From positions 18,478,038 to 18,542,037 of the forward strand of contig NC_088173.1 in NCBI RefSeq assembly GCF_028769735.1: a stretch of DNA of 64,000 bases, written 5' to 3'. The notes below the pieces were generated by a model. The model saw only the letters and a program-made list of their open reading frames with translations, did no database searches and was not told the DNA's origin. How positions within the stretch are numbered: position 1 is the first letter of the stretch; each line of letters opens with the position of its first letter. The DNA is from Zonotrichia leucophrys gambelii (lineage: Eukaryota; Chordata; Aves; Passeriformes; Passerellidae). Of the stretch, positions 51,541-62,960 are shown piece by piece. A program made the position numbers and the translations under genes.

Positions 51541-53098
51541 GGTGATTCACTTCTGATTTGAACATTTTATGCTTACCCAGAACACTTGTATCATCTCTTT
51601 ATGGACCTATTTGCCATGCAAAGCAATACATTCTCTTATTTTCCCCACCTTGCAGATGTTTCTGGAGCAAATTATATCCACTAATATTCTAATCATGTGA
51701 ATTATCCCACTGAGTGTCTCATATGCCAATTGAGACACTGTTGTGATCATTAATTAAGATTTCAGCTCTTCCTGTTTATTTCCCTTCTCAAATTAGTGCA
51801 GAAACAATTAAAATGTTTAGTAGATTGACATTCTACTATTGTCTTTGTCCTCCTTGTGACCTTCTAAAAATCATCTCTAAACTCAAAAATTGTTAAACCA
51901 TCTTCTCACAAATAATTGCATGTACACATCTCTGAATATTTGGAATTTGTTTCGATCCTAGTTTAAACGCTTTGTCATTAGTGAGTGACCAAGACTGTGT
52001 CTCACAATGTTCATGACAGCAGAACTTTATTTTATGGGTCAATGGAATTCCAGGTTATGGAATTGTTCTACTGCTCAAAATAATTATAATATCAAGCTAC
52101 TTTCCAGTTTCCTCTCCTATCCATGCACTCGCAAGTAAAAATACAGTACAAAACTTGTTAGCTGTTGATTTAATAAGGTTTCCTGTATAAACATCACTTA
52201 ATTCTTAGGAATTAGGAAATACAACTTGGGAAATTCCTTTATGTACACCCATGAGCAGATATCTCTCACTGAATACATCTGCTTGAACTAAATTCAACTC
52301 CACTGTGACACGGTGCATGTTATGAGCTCTCACATATGCACCTGACAATTTTTTTTAGCTGGCAGGTTGCTCTTTCTCAAGCTGAGAACTTTTAAACATG
52401 TTCCTCTACAGGAAGAGTGAGCGAAACAACAGTAAGAGCAGTCTGAAAAGGAAAGAACAATCAGAACTGCTGGAGCTGTCCCAGTTCAGCTCTGCTTACA
52501 GGCCTTGCATTGTGTGATGTTGCTGGCACAGTTTCTGCTCCAACACTGGGCAGATTTCATCTTGATTACTAAGTCAAAAAATTTAAACCTCAGGCTCTGG
52601 TTGGAGCTTAAATTTCTACAGAAACACACCCAGAGAACCCAAGAAATTTGCTTAGTACTCTTTGAGTTGAATAACAGCAATCAGTGCTGTGGAAAGAATT
52701 ACCATGCATCAAGGCTTACCATTGGATTACTACATTGTTTTGTAAGCACTGTGACAGCAATGTGAATATTATATTCTCAGCAAAAAAACTATTGCTTTAT
52801 GTAAAGCTCTCTCCTGTATTTCTCCATGTGTGGCTTCAAACATCAGATGTTAGTTAGCAGCTAGCCATTTCATTCAATTTTTTCCAAGCACAAGGTTTTA
52901 ATTTGTTGTCTCCACCTAATATCAATTAATCATTCCCAATCTTAAGCCATACTTCTACAATTCTAAGGGTTTTTAACCAGCATATTGAAGAGCAAGTGCT
53001 TGAGAATCTAAAAAGTACCATCTTCTCAGTACCAAGGTGAAGTGAAATTCAACCAGCTGTTCATATATTTTGCCCTTTCTCTCATGTTTGTGTTACAG
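51541..53098. other. Non-coding stretch
   Basis: No gene is recognised. It contains a 9-bp stem with a 9-base loop (51713-51721 with 51731-51739, AGTGTCTCA and TGAGACACT). Frames at 52505-52765 (plus) and 52486-52680 (minus) overlap and resemble nothing known. Confidence 0.5.
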
Positions 53099-56000
53099 TG
53101 TCCATGTCACATATTGCTGAAATTCACGACAAGCTACTGCAGCTCTCAGGTCTATTAATAAACATGAAACAGAATCAAAGAACTCTCCTCTTATGCAAAT
53201 TCCAGGGCCACCTGATGGTCCCAGTGTCTTCAGTGCCCTCTATCTGCACCCAACTTGAAGAAAAGTACCTAAAAGAGTGCATTTGCTCCTAATGCTGCAA
53301 CTGCTTACTACGGCATGTAGTAAAGAAAAACAAAAAGCAAGGAGAAAGTATTCTAAAATAATTCCTAAAGCAAAAAGAAAGTATTTTAAATGGCCTCCAT
53401 CTCCTATCTTACAGCAAGTTACACAGTAAAACAGTATGTTGTGCTTAGCACCAGTAATTAGAGCTGCAAAAATGATACTAAAAATTACTTAGTTTTCCAT
53501 TACCAGAGTTTTCAAAAATTGAGTATTGACTTAAGAGAAAATGTTATCTGACATATCCATCAGCACAGAAAACAAATCAATATTGGTACTTTTGTAATTT
53601 CACTAGAGATTAGGTATTGAAGACTCTGCAGAGGGTGGGGTAGAGATTGGAAGCTATTATATGTAGAATACTCTGCTGTTTAAAATATATACAATGTTTA
53701 TTCCTAGATATTTTTATTTTATTATTAAAATAAATATAAAATAAATGCAAATAATTTCTAAAGAAAGGCAAACAATTTTCCAAGTTACTATTTCTTTTTA
53801 ACAGATGCCACATTCTTCTGCTTTTTAATCACACTCTTTGAATAAACAGCAATTTAAAATATGGCATCATAGTTGAGCATTTCCAGTTTATATTAATACT
53901 TGTCAAAAAGAAAAGCCCATACCCCACAATCTCTGGTATCTTAAAAAGAACTGGAAGGCAATTTTAAAAATTAATTCTATTTTCCTACTCTTTAAGCAAT
54001 AAAGCTTTGTTCAGCTCACAGTTTTTTGGTTGTTAGTGACCAGACAGAAAGCATCTGTTTTATTGTAACCAAAAATTATCAATTATTTCTTTATTATCTG
54101 TTGAATGAAATTATCTATTCCGGACATCTCATTGGACTCCATTCAGAGACTATTTCTGCAAGGTATTGAGTTCTTTGTAAAAAAATGCTGATTGTCCTCA
54201 GATCTTGGAGAAACTGAGAATCCTCAATGCCCTAAAAAATTGGGCCAAAATTCAAATTTTTTTTTCATTATCAACATCATAGCTTCTCAGCTGGTTTACA
54301 CAGGCTCCAATGGCTATTGCTCTTATCAAGTCTGGTTTCTCAGAGCTGTTTTGAGAATTGGAGCTGGAACACAGAAACCAACATTTTTTTTTAGAGGGAG
54401 GGAACAACCTGCTGTGAAGATGCAAAGATGTCCTTTACCCTCCAGTAATAAACACACACACATTTCTTACTGAATTTGTGGCTGATATCATCAATCCTGA
54501 GACTTGGTTTGTGCAAATCTACATGGAAGATGTCTGGAAGGTCACACAAAAAACCATTTCCTTCTGTGGCAAGCTGCTATCACTCTCAATGTTCTCAGCA
54601 CTGCCAAGCGTTTGATCTATAAACCTATATTTATGCCGGCAGTTCACACTCACACTGAAAATCTGCAAATCATTCTGCCCAGCAGTCTTCAGTACATTAA
54701 TTTGCAGCACAGTTGGCAGAACATGTAGTAAACATAGTGGTCATCCAGTTCCCTTCAAAGTTTGCTTCACTGACAGTGAGCATACTGTCTGCTTTAGCTC
54801 TGGCATCTCCTACAAACACGTGTCTTATAAGGCAGCAACATTCTGCTTTGTTCTCAGAACCAAAAATATGATAATTAAAAAAAAGCATTTGCAATTGCTT
54901 TCTGTCATTATCTGCAGAATTTTCAGGCAAAAAAAAAACAGAGGTTTTTTTCCTCCCTTAGTATTAACCTGTCTCTTATTTCTAAACCAAGTTTATTCCT
55001 TGAACATAACAGGTCTGTAATGGCTAAAAAGATAAACTGAACAAGACCCAAATGGATAACACATATTTGAAGAGTTGCTTAAAACTGGCAAAAACTATTA
55101 AAGGGAATGCTTTGAGGAGAAATATTTTTCAAAGAATATTTGCACAAGAATATACCACTATATAAATTTTATAATAAGATACAGAATGGGTAAATATTTA
55201 TTGCATCCTGTCTGGATTCTCTACCTTTCATTATTTCCATCTTCTTCTGAATATCTAGTGATACTAGCAATCTCCTTAATCAAAGAAGTATTTCATCTTC
55301 TGATATTTTTAATTAACAGGGTAACAAACCTAAAGTTTGTGTGCAGAGAGTCCTTGAAACAGTTAGCCCAAAACTGGTGAACAAGGCTGAAAGAACTCCA
55401 GGAAATATAGTGCATTTGGGCAGCAGACCAATAAGATGAGGAATGCAGAAAAATGTGCTCAGCCATGAAACAAAATCTCCCAAGTAGAGTTGAAAATGAA
55501 TAAATAAACATGTAACAGATGCCAGGTCCAAGTTACCAAGGACAGCAAGTGGGGTGAAACAAGCTTGGAAAACACTGGAAGACTGCTGGGTTTAGAGTCA
55601 AGGAACTGAAAACTGTGAACTATTACATCTGGCATTTGTTGGGAGCGCTCCAGCAGGTCAGTTTCCACAGGCAAAAAATGAGAGAAAGATGGATCTCTGT
55701 ATGGGCAGAAGGAGAGCAGGCACAGGTTGCCAGCTTAGGAAGAACTAGCACTTGCATTTTGTCATTTTGCCAGTTCTTAGACAGGACTTAAACTGGAACC
55801 AGTTTCAAACATAATGGGTTTCTCATGCTTTCTTTGTCATAATCACAGACAGGGGAAGCCACATCAAACTACATGTGGGTTTACTTCTGGGAATAGCAAG
55901 ACCTTCTAGTGTCCTTCACTTTTCTGAATAATAAACCAAATTTACTCATTTGTATGGAGGTGCTTGCTACAACCTTGTATTTTTCATCCTCAGTAGGGTA

Positions 56001-57176
56001 TAGTATAGTAAGTTCAGAGACAAGAGACAGGAAAGGAATAACATTTAAATAATTTGGAAAATACTGCAGTCAATAAATTATACTTTTGTTCTTCCCTAGT
56101 GAATTTATTCCACCTTGACATGCTTGACAACTATGCATTAGTTTAAAATTCCAATTTGTAAAACTGGCAGGTTGAAAAAAATTCTAAAACATGCTTGTTT
56201 ACTGGGGTAGAAATCTTGAACTGAATGTGCCAGATTCACAGCAGAAGTGGTTTTTGGATGAAGGCTGATCTCTGACCTTGTCATGTAATCTCTGCTGAAA
56301 TCAGTGAAATGTGCATTTACTAAGAAGAAAAGAAATCAGTTCAAACATAACATTCTTATCAGATATTGGAATTAAAATAGCTGCATCAAATCAAATATCC
56401 ACTCTATTTTTATCTGCTTTAGGGTGTCCTTGATGCTTCTGAAGCTCAATCCAGCTGAGATCACTGGATCTAAAAATTCTCGTTTTTCTTTAAAAGCTCT
56501 GTGTCCCCTTTCAGATCCCCTCTGAGTCATATGAGATAGAGGAGACACATGCTTGCCATCACTAAAGCAGTAGAAAATACATCAATAGAAAGAGGATGAA
56601 CATAGACTATGTCTCATTTAGCCAGTAGCATGGCACAGTGGCAGTGAAACTTGTAGAGTGAATCATTCACTGCAGAAGACCAGCAGTCCATGTTTCATAT
56701 CTATATGTGTATATAAAAAAAATATATATGTATAAAATATCTATATATTTGAAGGGATCATAGCTGACTAACCTCCCTCTGCTCCTGTGAGCCAATGCCC
56801 ATTAGGGCTCAGAGCTCATTAGCTGTGCTCTGACAGGACAGCACTTCTTACCAATTCAGGGCTATTGGGAAAGAATTGTGTTAGAGCATTCTGAAAACAC
56901 TTGGGGGTGAACTGAAGTACAATTGTAAAAAGACTCCTTATCTAATATTAAACACTGAAGTGGACACAGTTATAGATATCCTACCCACACTGTTGCTTAA
57001 GATCTCTCTGACAAATTATTGGTTGTTCAAGAGTGGAGTTTAGAATGCAGTGTTTTGCTCATTCTGTTTCAGAAATTCTTTACATTTTATTAGAGCCTTT
57101 AATGGATTGCAACAATGATTTGGGGGTGGTTTTTTTTTTTTTGGCCTGGTTTTATTTTGCTTGCTTCCTCGTGTGC
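53099..57176. other. Non-coding stretch, weak exon-like start
   Basis: An acceptor-like TTTGTGTTACAG ends at 53098 and opens a 64-codon frame (ending at 53292) whose first part, MSHIAEIHDKLLQLS, looks helical. The only nearby donor is a weak GTCTAT, so I do not call an exon. A TA-rich simple stretch lies at about 56697-56750. The rest is AT-rich with no recognised element. Confidence 0.45.
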
Positions 57177-57203
57177 AGAATTTGAGGCTTCACCTCAAAT
57201 TCT
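57177..57203. repeat. Perfect 11-bp stem, 5-base loop
   Basis: AGAATTTGAGG (57177-57187) and CCTCAAATTCT (57193-57203) are exact reverse complements around CTTCA. A 13-base T-run lies about 35 bases upstream (57130-57142). No transcript is evident. Confidence 0.9.
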
Positions 57204-58724
57204 TCACCTGCTATTTCATTTGGGAAAAAGTTTTGTGACCTTCCTCTACGTTAAATGTATATCTATAAAAACCTTATGAGATTTATGACTATTAAAAAGT
57301 CAGTTATTAGTGAAATCACAGAAACCTTGACTGGAAATACTATTAACAAAAATTGAGCTATAAAAGCTATGCTAATCCCTTCTGGTAAATTTGAAGCATA
57401 TTATAAACTGGTTTAATTAGAAGCATCTGACTTCTCACAGAGATGAAAACAAGATCCTTTGAAAAATGATTAATTTAAAAATAATCAATATTTATTTTCA
57501 TATGGGAATATGCCTTGAGAAAAGCTGAGATACTTATGGATAATTTATTAGCTGTAACATTTCTACTCCCACCCTACAATACACTTCACTTAAGCTGTTC
57601 TGAGGAGTCTGATTCCACCCTGGTTTATTCATAGCAAGGATGGAAAATAATTTTGGGGTAAAACACCAGGTACAGGAGGGGAGAAATAAAAAAAAAAGAA
57701 AATAAGTGTCTTGCAGATCAAATAGTAATTGAATAAAATCACTAGGAAACAGAACTCCAAACCCCAACTACCTGAAAGCTTCATATAATGACTGATAAAA
57801 CTTGTATTAAAAGGGAAGGTGGTCTTTACATATTATTGATTTTAACCTCTTTGCTAACAGTATGAAGTGTAGAAAAATGCTATTTTTGTATAGATGAGAT
57901 TTTGGTAAGGTTTCTGCAATGTCAGTCGGTAAAATTTACTTCTATGTAAGCCAACATATAAAAAACAGGCTTCAATGACTACATCAGGAGACTGTATGGC
58001 AATAAGGTGGTAATATGGACATTAGAAAACATCAGGCAACGAATCTAAAAAATCTTTTCTAGAAAAAAAGCACCTCAGGCCAGAGACCTGAGATGTAGTG
58101 TAAGTATTTCAGCATGTTTTATTTTGACATAGCTCTACCCTGATTTCAACAGATTGAACAGCCATTAAGTATTAGGTCATCTTGTGTGTGGTGCTATAGC
58201 ATTTTTAAAATACTTCACTGTCATATAAACAAAAACTCACCTTGTGTTCTATAGCATCACCATTCAACACCAGGCTGGAAAATCAGGATGATCAGAATAT
58301 TAGCTTTAAAAGCTCATTTCTGATCTGAAGTAAAAAATAAATAAAGATGAACCTATAAACTTCATAAAGTGGTTTATGTTGTTTGATACACATACCACAG
58401 GCTGGATAAGTTCTAGAAATCCCACCTGGTCTCCTTTGGGTATCATACTTGGGTCAGATAAAGCTGCAGTTTCAGACGTGCTCACTGAAGATGAATCGTG
58501 TCTGCACTGGATATCAGGAGCTCTCTGCCAACTGTGCAGCAGTTACCTCCCACAGGGTCCTGGGCTCCCAGGTCAATTCTGAAGGAAAAGTAGAAAAAAA
58601 AAGGTGGAACAATAGGAAATTCCGGTTTCAAACTGCCATGCAGCAGGTAAAGGAGGGACTTGAATCAGACACTTTCATATTTCTGACAGAGAGGCGACGT
58701 TTGGCATAGAACAGTTGCCTCAAA
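57204..58724. other. AT-rich non-coding stretch
   Basis: No gene. Overlapping plus-strand frames of 68 and 86 codons (58376-58582 and 58449-58709) share a slightly GC-richer patch around 58470-58580 and resemble no protein. Confidence 0.5.
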
Positions 58725-58778
58725 TTTCAAATTAAATCTAACTTTCAAATTAAATCCAAATTTCTAATTAAATCCTTC
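58725..58778 (+). repeat. Three-copy 18-bp tandem repeat
   Basis: Units start at 58725, 58743 and 58761: TTTCAAATTAAATCTAAC, TTTCAAATTAAATCCAAA and TTTCTAATTAAATCCTTC. The shared core is TTTC(A/T)AATTAAATC, and divergence increases to the right. This is a minor satellite-like array. The core contains ATTAAAT, a homeodomain-like string. Confidence 0.9.
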
Positions 58779-58795
58779 AGAAATACTGAAGGATT
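58771..58795. repeat. Perfect 10-bp stem overlapping the tandem array
   Basis: AATCCTTCAG (58771-58780) and CTGAAGGATT (58786-58795) pair exactly around AAATA. The left arm is the end of the third 18-bp unit and the right arm is outside the array. Confidence 0.9.
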
Positions 58796-59986
58796 GCATT
58801 TATTTCCCTTGATAAAGTGAATATGAGTCTGTATCTGAAGATATTCACAACATTATTAAATTCCAGATCAAATACAACCCAGAATGTTTCTATTTTACAT
58901 GAGAATGTGAACGAGACCAGAGGGGCAGAGACGTGCTTTTTAAACAATATTAAATAATCTTTCACCACCCTCTTAAGAGGCTTCTGATAAAATGTTGCAG
59001 ATTAAGTTGAGATATAGATAAGAATCCGGTTTTCTGGGTCTAGTCTGTTACACTTGTTCAACGTATTAACCACTTGCAGAAGTACTAATAAAATTCATAG
59101 TAAGATAAACAGGTCACAATACAGAAATCTACAAAAGTATAGGATTCATTAGAAAATGGGTAAAGCAAATTGAGCCATAAAATATAGATATAGATAAAGA
59201 TATAAAAGACTTCCAAATAATTTTTTTATAAAAGGGTATAAATTAGGACAGTAGTCTTTTATATGCTAGAAATGAAGACAAAATGGGATTCAAATGAAGG
59301 GGTATGGAAGCAAAGAGTGACTTTTCAAGCATTACTATCATGTCATCAAACAAGTCTGTACCACAACACATTGGTGACACTGCATTGAAATCATGTCTTC
59401 TGTTTCAATTTCTTCTTACCAAAAAATAAATGGGAGCATGTAGAAAGCAGAGTTACAAGAGGACAAGAAGAGCTTTTTTCCATGAAGCAAAAAAATAAAA
59501 ATAAAAAAAATTACTGCATGAAACATAGAGGAAAACTTATCCCCACTGTATACTTGGAGAGGAGATTCCACCTGGAGTGAAATAATATCTCAAAAGCTTT
59601 CAACTGGTAAGATTTATTAGACTGAAAAACTATCATGCAGTCCTTGAATTACTTGGGAGAGATAAAAAGAAGACACAAAAATAAAGTATGCACTAGGGAT
59701 AAGTTCTTTGATGATGAAAAGAGAGATTAGGAAGATTTTGCACCTGTGAGTGAAAACTGAATATGACCCAGCTGTTTCGCCTGGCTTGGTTTCTAAAGCA
59801 AGTATTTATTTATAAAGTACTTGGGAAAATAACTTTCAATCATGTATACAGATTGTACCTTCATATATCCAAATCTAAGTGAAGTGGTTAGCTGTGGGAA
59901 GTGGTTTTCAGCTTTGCTTTCAAGCAACCTGAATAGGAATTGATATTAAATTCAATAGCTCAGAAAAATTAGTACAAGAGGATCAC
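58796..59986. other. AT-rich non-coding stretch
   Basis: No gene. An ATAGAT-type simple stretch lies at about 59181-59208 and an A-rich one (AAAAAAATAAAAATAAAAAA) at about 59490-59509. Confidence 0.55.
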
Positions 59987-60053
59987 CTTTTGTGTCAATT
60001 TGTCTGGCAGCTCATTCATTACTGGGTCATACTTTATGTGGCACACCTCATTT
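59987..60053 (-). other. Candidate 67-bp minus-strand exon (unproven)
   Basis: On the minus strand GGCTTTTCTCTTTGCAG, an excellent acceptor, precedes 67 bases ending CAAAAG before a GTGATC donor. Only one frame is open: after one leading base it contains NEVCHIKYDPVMNELPDKL and ends in TQK at a codon boundary. A minus-strand ATG upstream in the same open frame (60238) begins a hydrophobic, signal-peptide-like stretch, but that stretch is continuous with the pyrimidine tract of the acceptor, so both cannot be coding. A strong donor (TGTCAG then GTAAGA, minus) also lies at about 60255. I do not recognise the peptide. It is the most exon-like segment on this strand but is still compatible with chance. 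Confidence 0.2.
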
Positions 60054-61106
60054 CTGCAAAGAGAAAAGCCTCTAATTAAATGACAATACAAAGGATGGAA
60101 AAATCTTTCTAAAGCTGGTAAGAAACTCAGTTCTGCGGTGCTTTTAGAGCTCCACTCTCCTTGCTGATGAGTGAAAAGACTTCCAAGCAAACACCACGTA
60201 ATGTACATAACTGCAATTGTCATTTTCTCTGATGACACATTGAGCTTGTCTTACCTGACAGTTACATCTCATTATTATTTCAGAAAAATGCTGATTTTTG
60301 CAAAAAACCTGGCAAGATTCCACAGGATGTCATTTAGTCATCAAACATCATTCCGGAGCCTGTCATGTCTCAGCACGTGGGGATTATTTTTCAAGACATT
60401 TTTCATTTTGCACTCATACAAAATGAAGATTTTCCCTCCCCTTAAGGTTAGGGAATGTTTTTGATTAGAACAGGTTTTTGGGTTTTGTTGCTTTTTTTCT
60501 TGTTTTTAATTTGGACAGAAAAAGTACATGTTTTCATTAATAATTTGATTTTATTTTTCTTTGGCAGCTGCAATTTTGAGATGTCTAAAAAACTGCCTTT
60601 TCTGAAAACACAATTACTGAAAGATGCTTATTCTTCATTATTTGGAAAGCTTACTAAAAGGTCCTATAAATCATCTGTTTTGACAGTTCAAACTTCATTT
60701 GTTGTAGTGTGTCATTTTGCATCTGTGTTTTATTACTTCCTCTATGGTATATAGCATAGGCATGATATGTGAAAGATTTTATGATTCTGTATTACTGTAG
60801 GAATGATTTTAAAAGTATTTATTAAATGGAGTGTTCAGATTATATCCTCAGATATCTACTGTATATTGATAGAAAAGCAGGTTCTTTTAATATATTATCA
60901 CAAATTTTACTTTAATGAAATTCAATATTAGCAATTGATTTTTTTAGAGCTTTATTTTACAGCAATTTCAGAATCAAACCCCAAACTCTAGGAGATAGTA
61001 GAATTCAGGGTGCCCTCTGCATGCATGCAGTTTTTAGTTGAAACCTTACTGATGTTATCTGTTATAATTTTCTCCACAGGATCCTGAAGGGTAAATGAAT
61101 TAATTT
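60054..61106. other. AT-rich non-coding stretch
   Basis: Frames at 60171-60464 and 60455-60754 (plus) are Phe/Leu/Ser-rich and resemble no protein. No repeat family is recognised. Confidence 0.5.
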
Positions 61107-61156
61107 TTCATTAGATCCTGAGATCTAATGGTAAATTGTTCATTAGATGCTGAGAT
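61107..61156 (+). repeat. Tandem duplication with 32-base period and hairpin
   Basis: TTCATTAGATCCTGAGAT at 61107 recurs at 61139 with one change (C to G at the eleventh base). Within the first copy, CATTAGATC (61109-61117) pairs with GATCTAATG (61122-61130) around CTGA, a perfect 9-bp stem. The right arm of the stem is in the spacer, so only the first copy can fold. Confidence 0.85.
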
Positions 61157-62621
61157 GACACCTCATCTCCTTTACCTGTCTCTGCCCTGCCTATGGAGTT
61201 CCCATCACATACAGAGGTCCCCACAGATCTTATGGCATTCCCCCATCCCCTTCCCTTCTGCCTCTGCTGAATATCATTAATTCAATCCCTCATTCGCTGC
61301 AGTATCTGTTATGTGGCACAGCTGCCTGTGGGTAGCATAAAAAGTATAGAAAAAACTCCTATCAGGACACTTCTGCCAGTTCCTCCCCTTCTCCATCTTC
61401 ACTTTTAAACAACTCTTTTACACACTTGGGAAGTGGAAAATCCCAACAGTTAATTAACACTGTAAAACCAGTGACTGTTTCCATTCTTTAGACTGTGCTT
61501 TAGCATCAAGCCAGCTACATTACTTATCTTCATTTTGTTGTGTGCCTTTTTGGTCATGCTGGACACAGTAAAAAGTGGAAAGCTGCTCAGATGGCTTAGA
61601 GCCCCATTGTCCACATTCAGCTGTTGTATAAAAATCAGTGAAGTACTTTAGGATTAGTGGCCATCTTTCAGCAGTATTCAAGCGCAAGCAAACCTCTTTT
61701 TAATGTTACTGGCACAAAACGCATACACGTTCTTTCTTCACTTACTATCCCTGGAGATCACTGCCAACTTTTTTCTCTCTAGAAAATCTTGTACTTTCCT
61801 GCATCTTGGGAAAAACATGCAGTGTGTTGAGATGTACATGGAAAACCCATGCACTTCTAACCTTCACTGCCTTGATGGCAAGCCTCTAGGATGATGATGC
61901 ACTCTGTTACTAAACACATTAACTCCCCCTGTTTCTATTACCTGCAAAAAATGCAGTAGAACAAGTGCCAGAGCCAATAATTACAGTGACAGATTTAAAA
62001 AAAAAGTCTGCCCCTTAATTCTGATAAATTCTGGTGCCCTCGGTATAGTATAAAAAAAAAAGGAAAATAAATTCCATCAAAATTCATTTTGAGTGGATTT
62101 CAGACAATTCTTTAATGTACAGATTTAAACATAAATAAAATCTAACTTAAGCACCACTAAAGACTAGGCATATGTACACCCAAGAGAAATCTTGGGATTT
62201 TGTATGGGGAAAAACATCCTATATCAAGAAAAATATTCACTCTGATTGTTCCAAATCCAGCTGAACACTTATTATTCAGCATGCTATAGTCAAACTTACC
62301 TATGTGAATAATAGGTGAGCCCAGTTTTGACTAGAGCAGTAAGACTGTACACAGTGACAGCGACCCTTTTCCCTAATTATAGCCTTCTTTTAGCCATCCC
62401 TCTAATCCTGAGTTGGTTTAATTTCTTGCTGGTTTTGAAACTGCTAGTTTCCCAACCATCTTAATACAGATCACAGTTTTGCTCTTCATTTGTTTATGAG
62501 TGATATTTTATTTTTTTATCTACTGCAGATAAAGAATGCTAGTACAGTGAATTCCATCTTACACCTGCCATGACACTAAAATGTCTCACCAAATTACTTG
62601 ACCTGTCAAAGTGCAGGTTAT
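61157..62621. other. Non-coding stretch
   Basis: No gene or repeat recognised. The DNA is mildly GC-richer at 61160-61280 (CCTCATCTCC, CTGCCCTGCC, CCCCATCCCC), with no open frame of note. Confidence 0.5.
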
Positions 62622-62960
62622 TGTGGTTTAACTCCAGCTGGCAACTAAGCACCACTTAACCACTTGCTCACTCTCCCCTGGTGGGATTGGGAAGAATAAA
62701 ATGGTGTATTGATTTCACCCCTTCCCATGGTGTTCAGCCATCCCCAGGAAAGCAGGGTCCCATTGTGCCTAACAGCTCTCAGAAAGATAAACACTATTGC
62801 TCCAAACATCCTTTCTTCCTACATCTTCCCCCTCGTTTATGTGCTGGGCATAATCCCACCGGGTCTGGAACACCCCTTTGGTCAGCTGTTTTTAGCTGTC
62901 CTGTCTGTGCCTCCTCCCAACTCCAGTACCAGCAAAACCCATGAAAAAGAGCTCCCAGCA
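62622..62960 (-). mobile_element. Truncated LTR of the same avian retrovirus family, antisense
   Basis: The plus strand starts TGTGGTTTAACTCCAGCTGG and continues CAACTAAGCACCAC, GGTGTTCAGCCATCCCCAGG, AAAGCAGGGTCCCATTGTGC, CCTTTGGTCAGCTG, AGCTGTCCTGTCTGTGCCTC and CTCCCAACTCC. This is the reverse complement of the same LTR type as at 35.9-36.5 kb, so the element is on the minus strand with its 3' end at 62622. Relative to the family it lacks a stretch of R/U5 between about 62700 and 62725, and its U3 is lost beyond about 62960. The TATA position reads ACATAAAC on the minus strand, so the core promoter looks broken. ORFs across it (62681-63077 plus, 62882-63118 minus) are artefacts. Confidence 0.8.

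Noticed and set aside
53099..53292. 64-codon frame after the TTTGTGTTACAG acceptor
   Set aside because: The only nearby donor is a weak GTCTAT, and no phase-compatible neighbour was found.
60054..60238. Signal-peptide-like N-terminus on the minus strand upstream of 60053
   Set aside because: The frame reads straight through the pyrimidine tract of the acceptor, and no donor of quality follows the ATG region.
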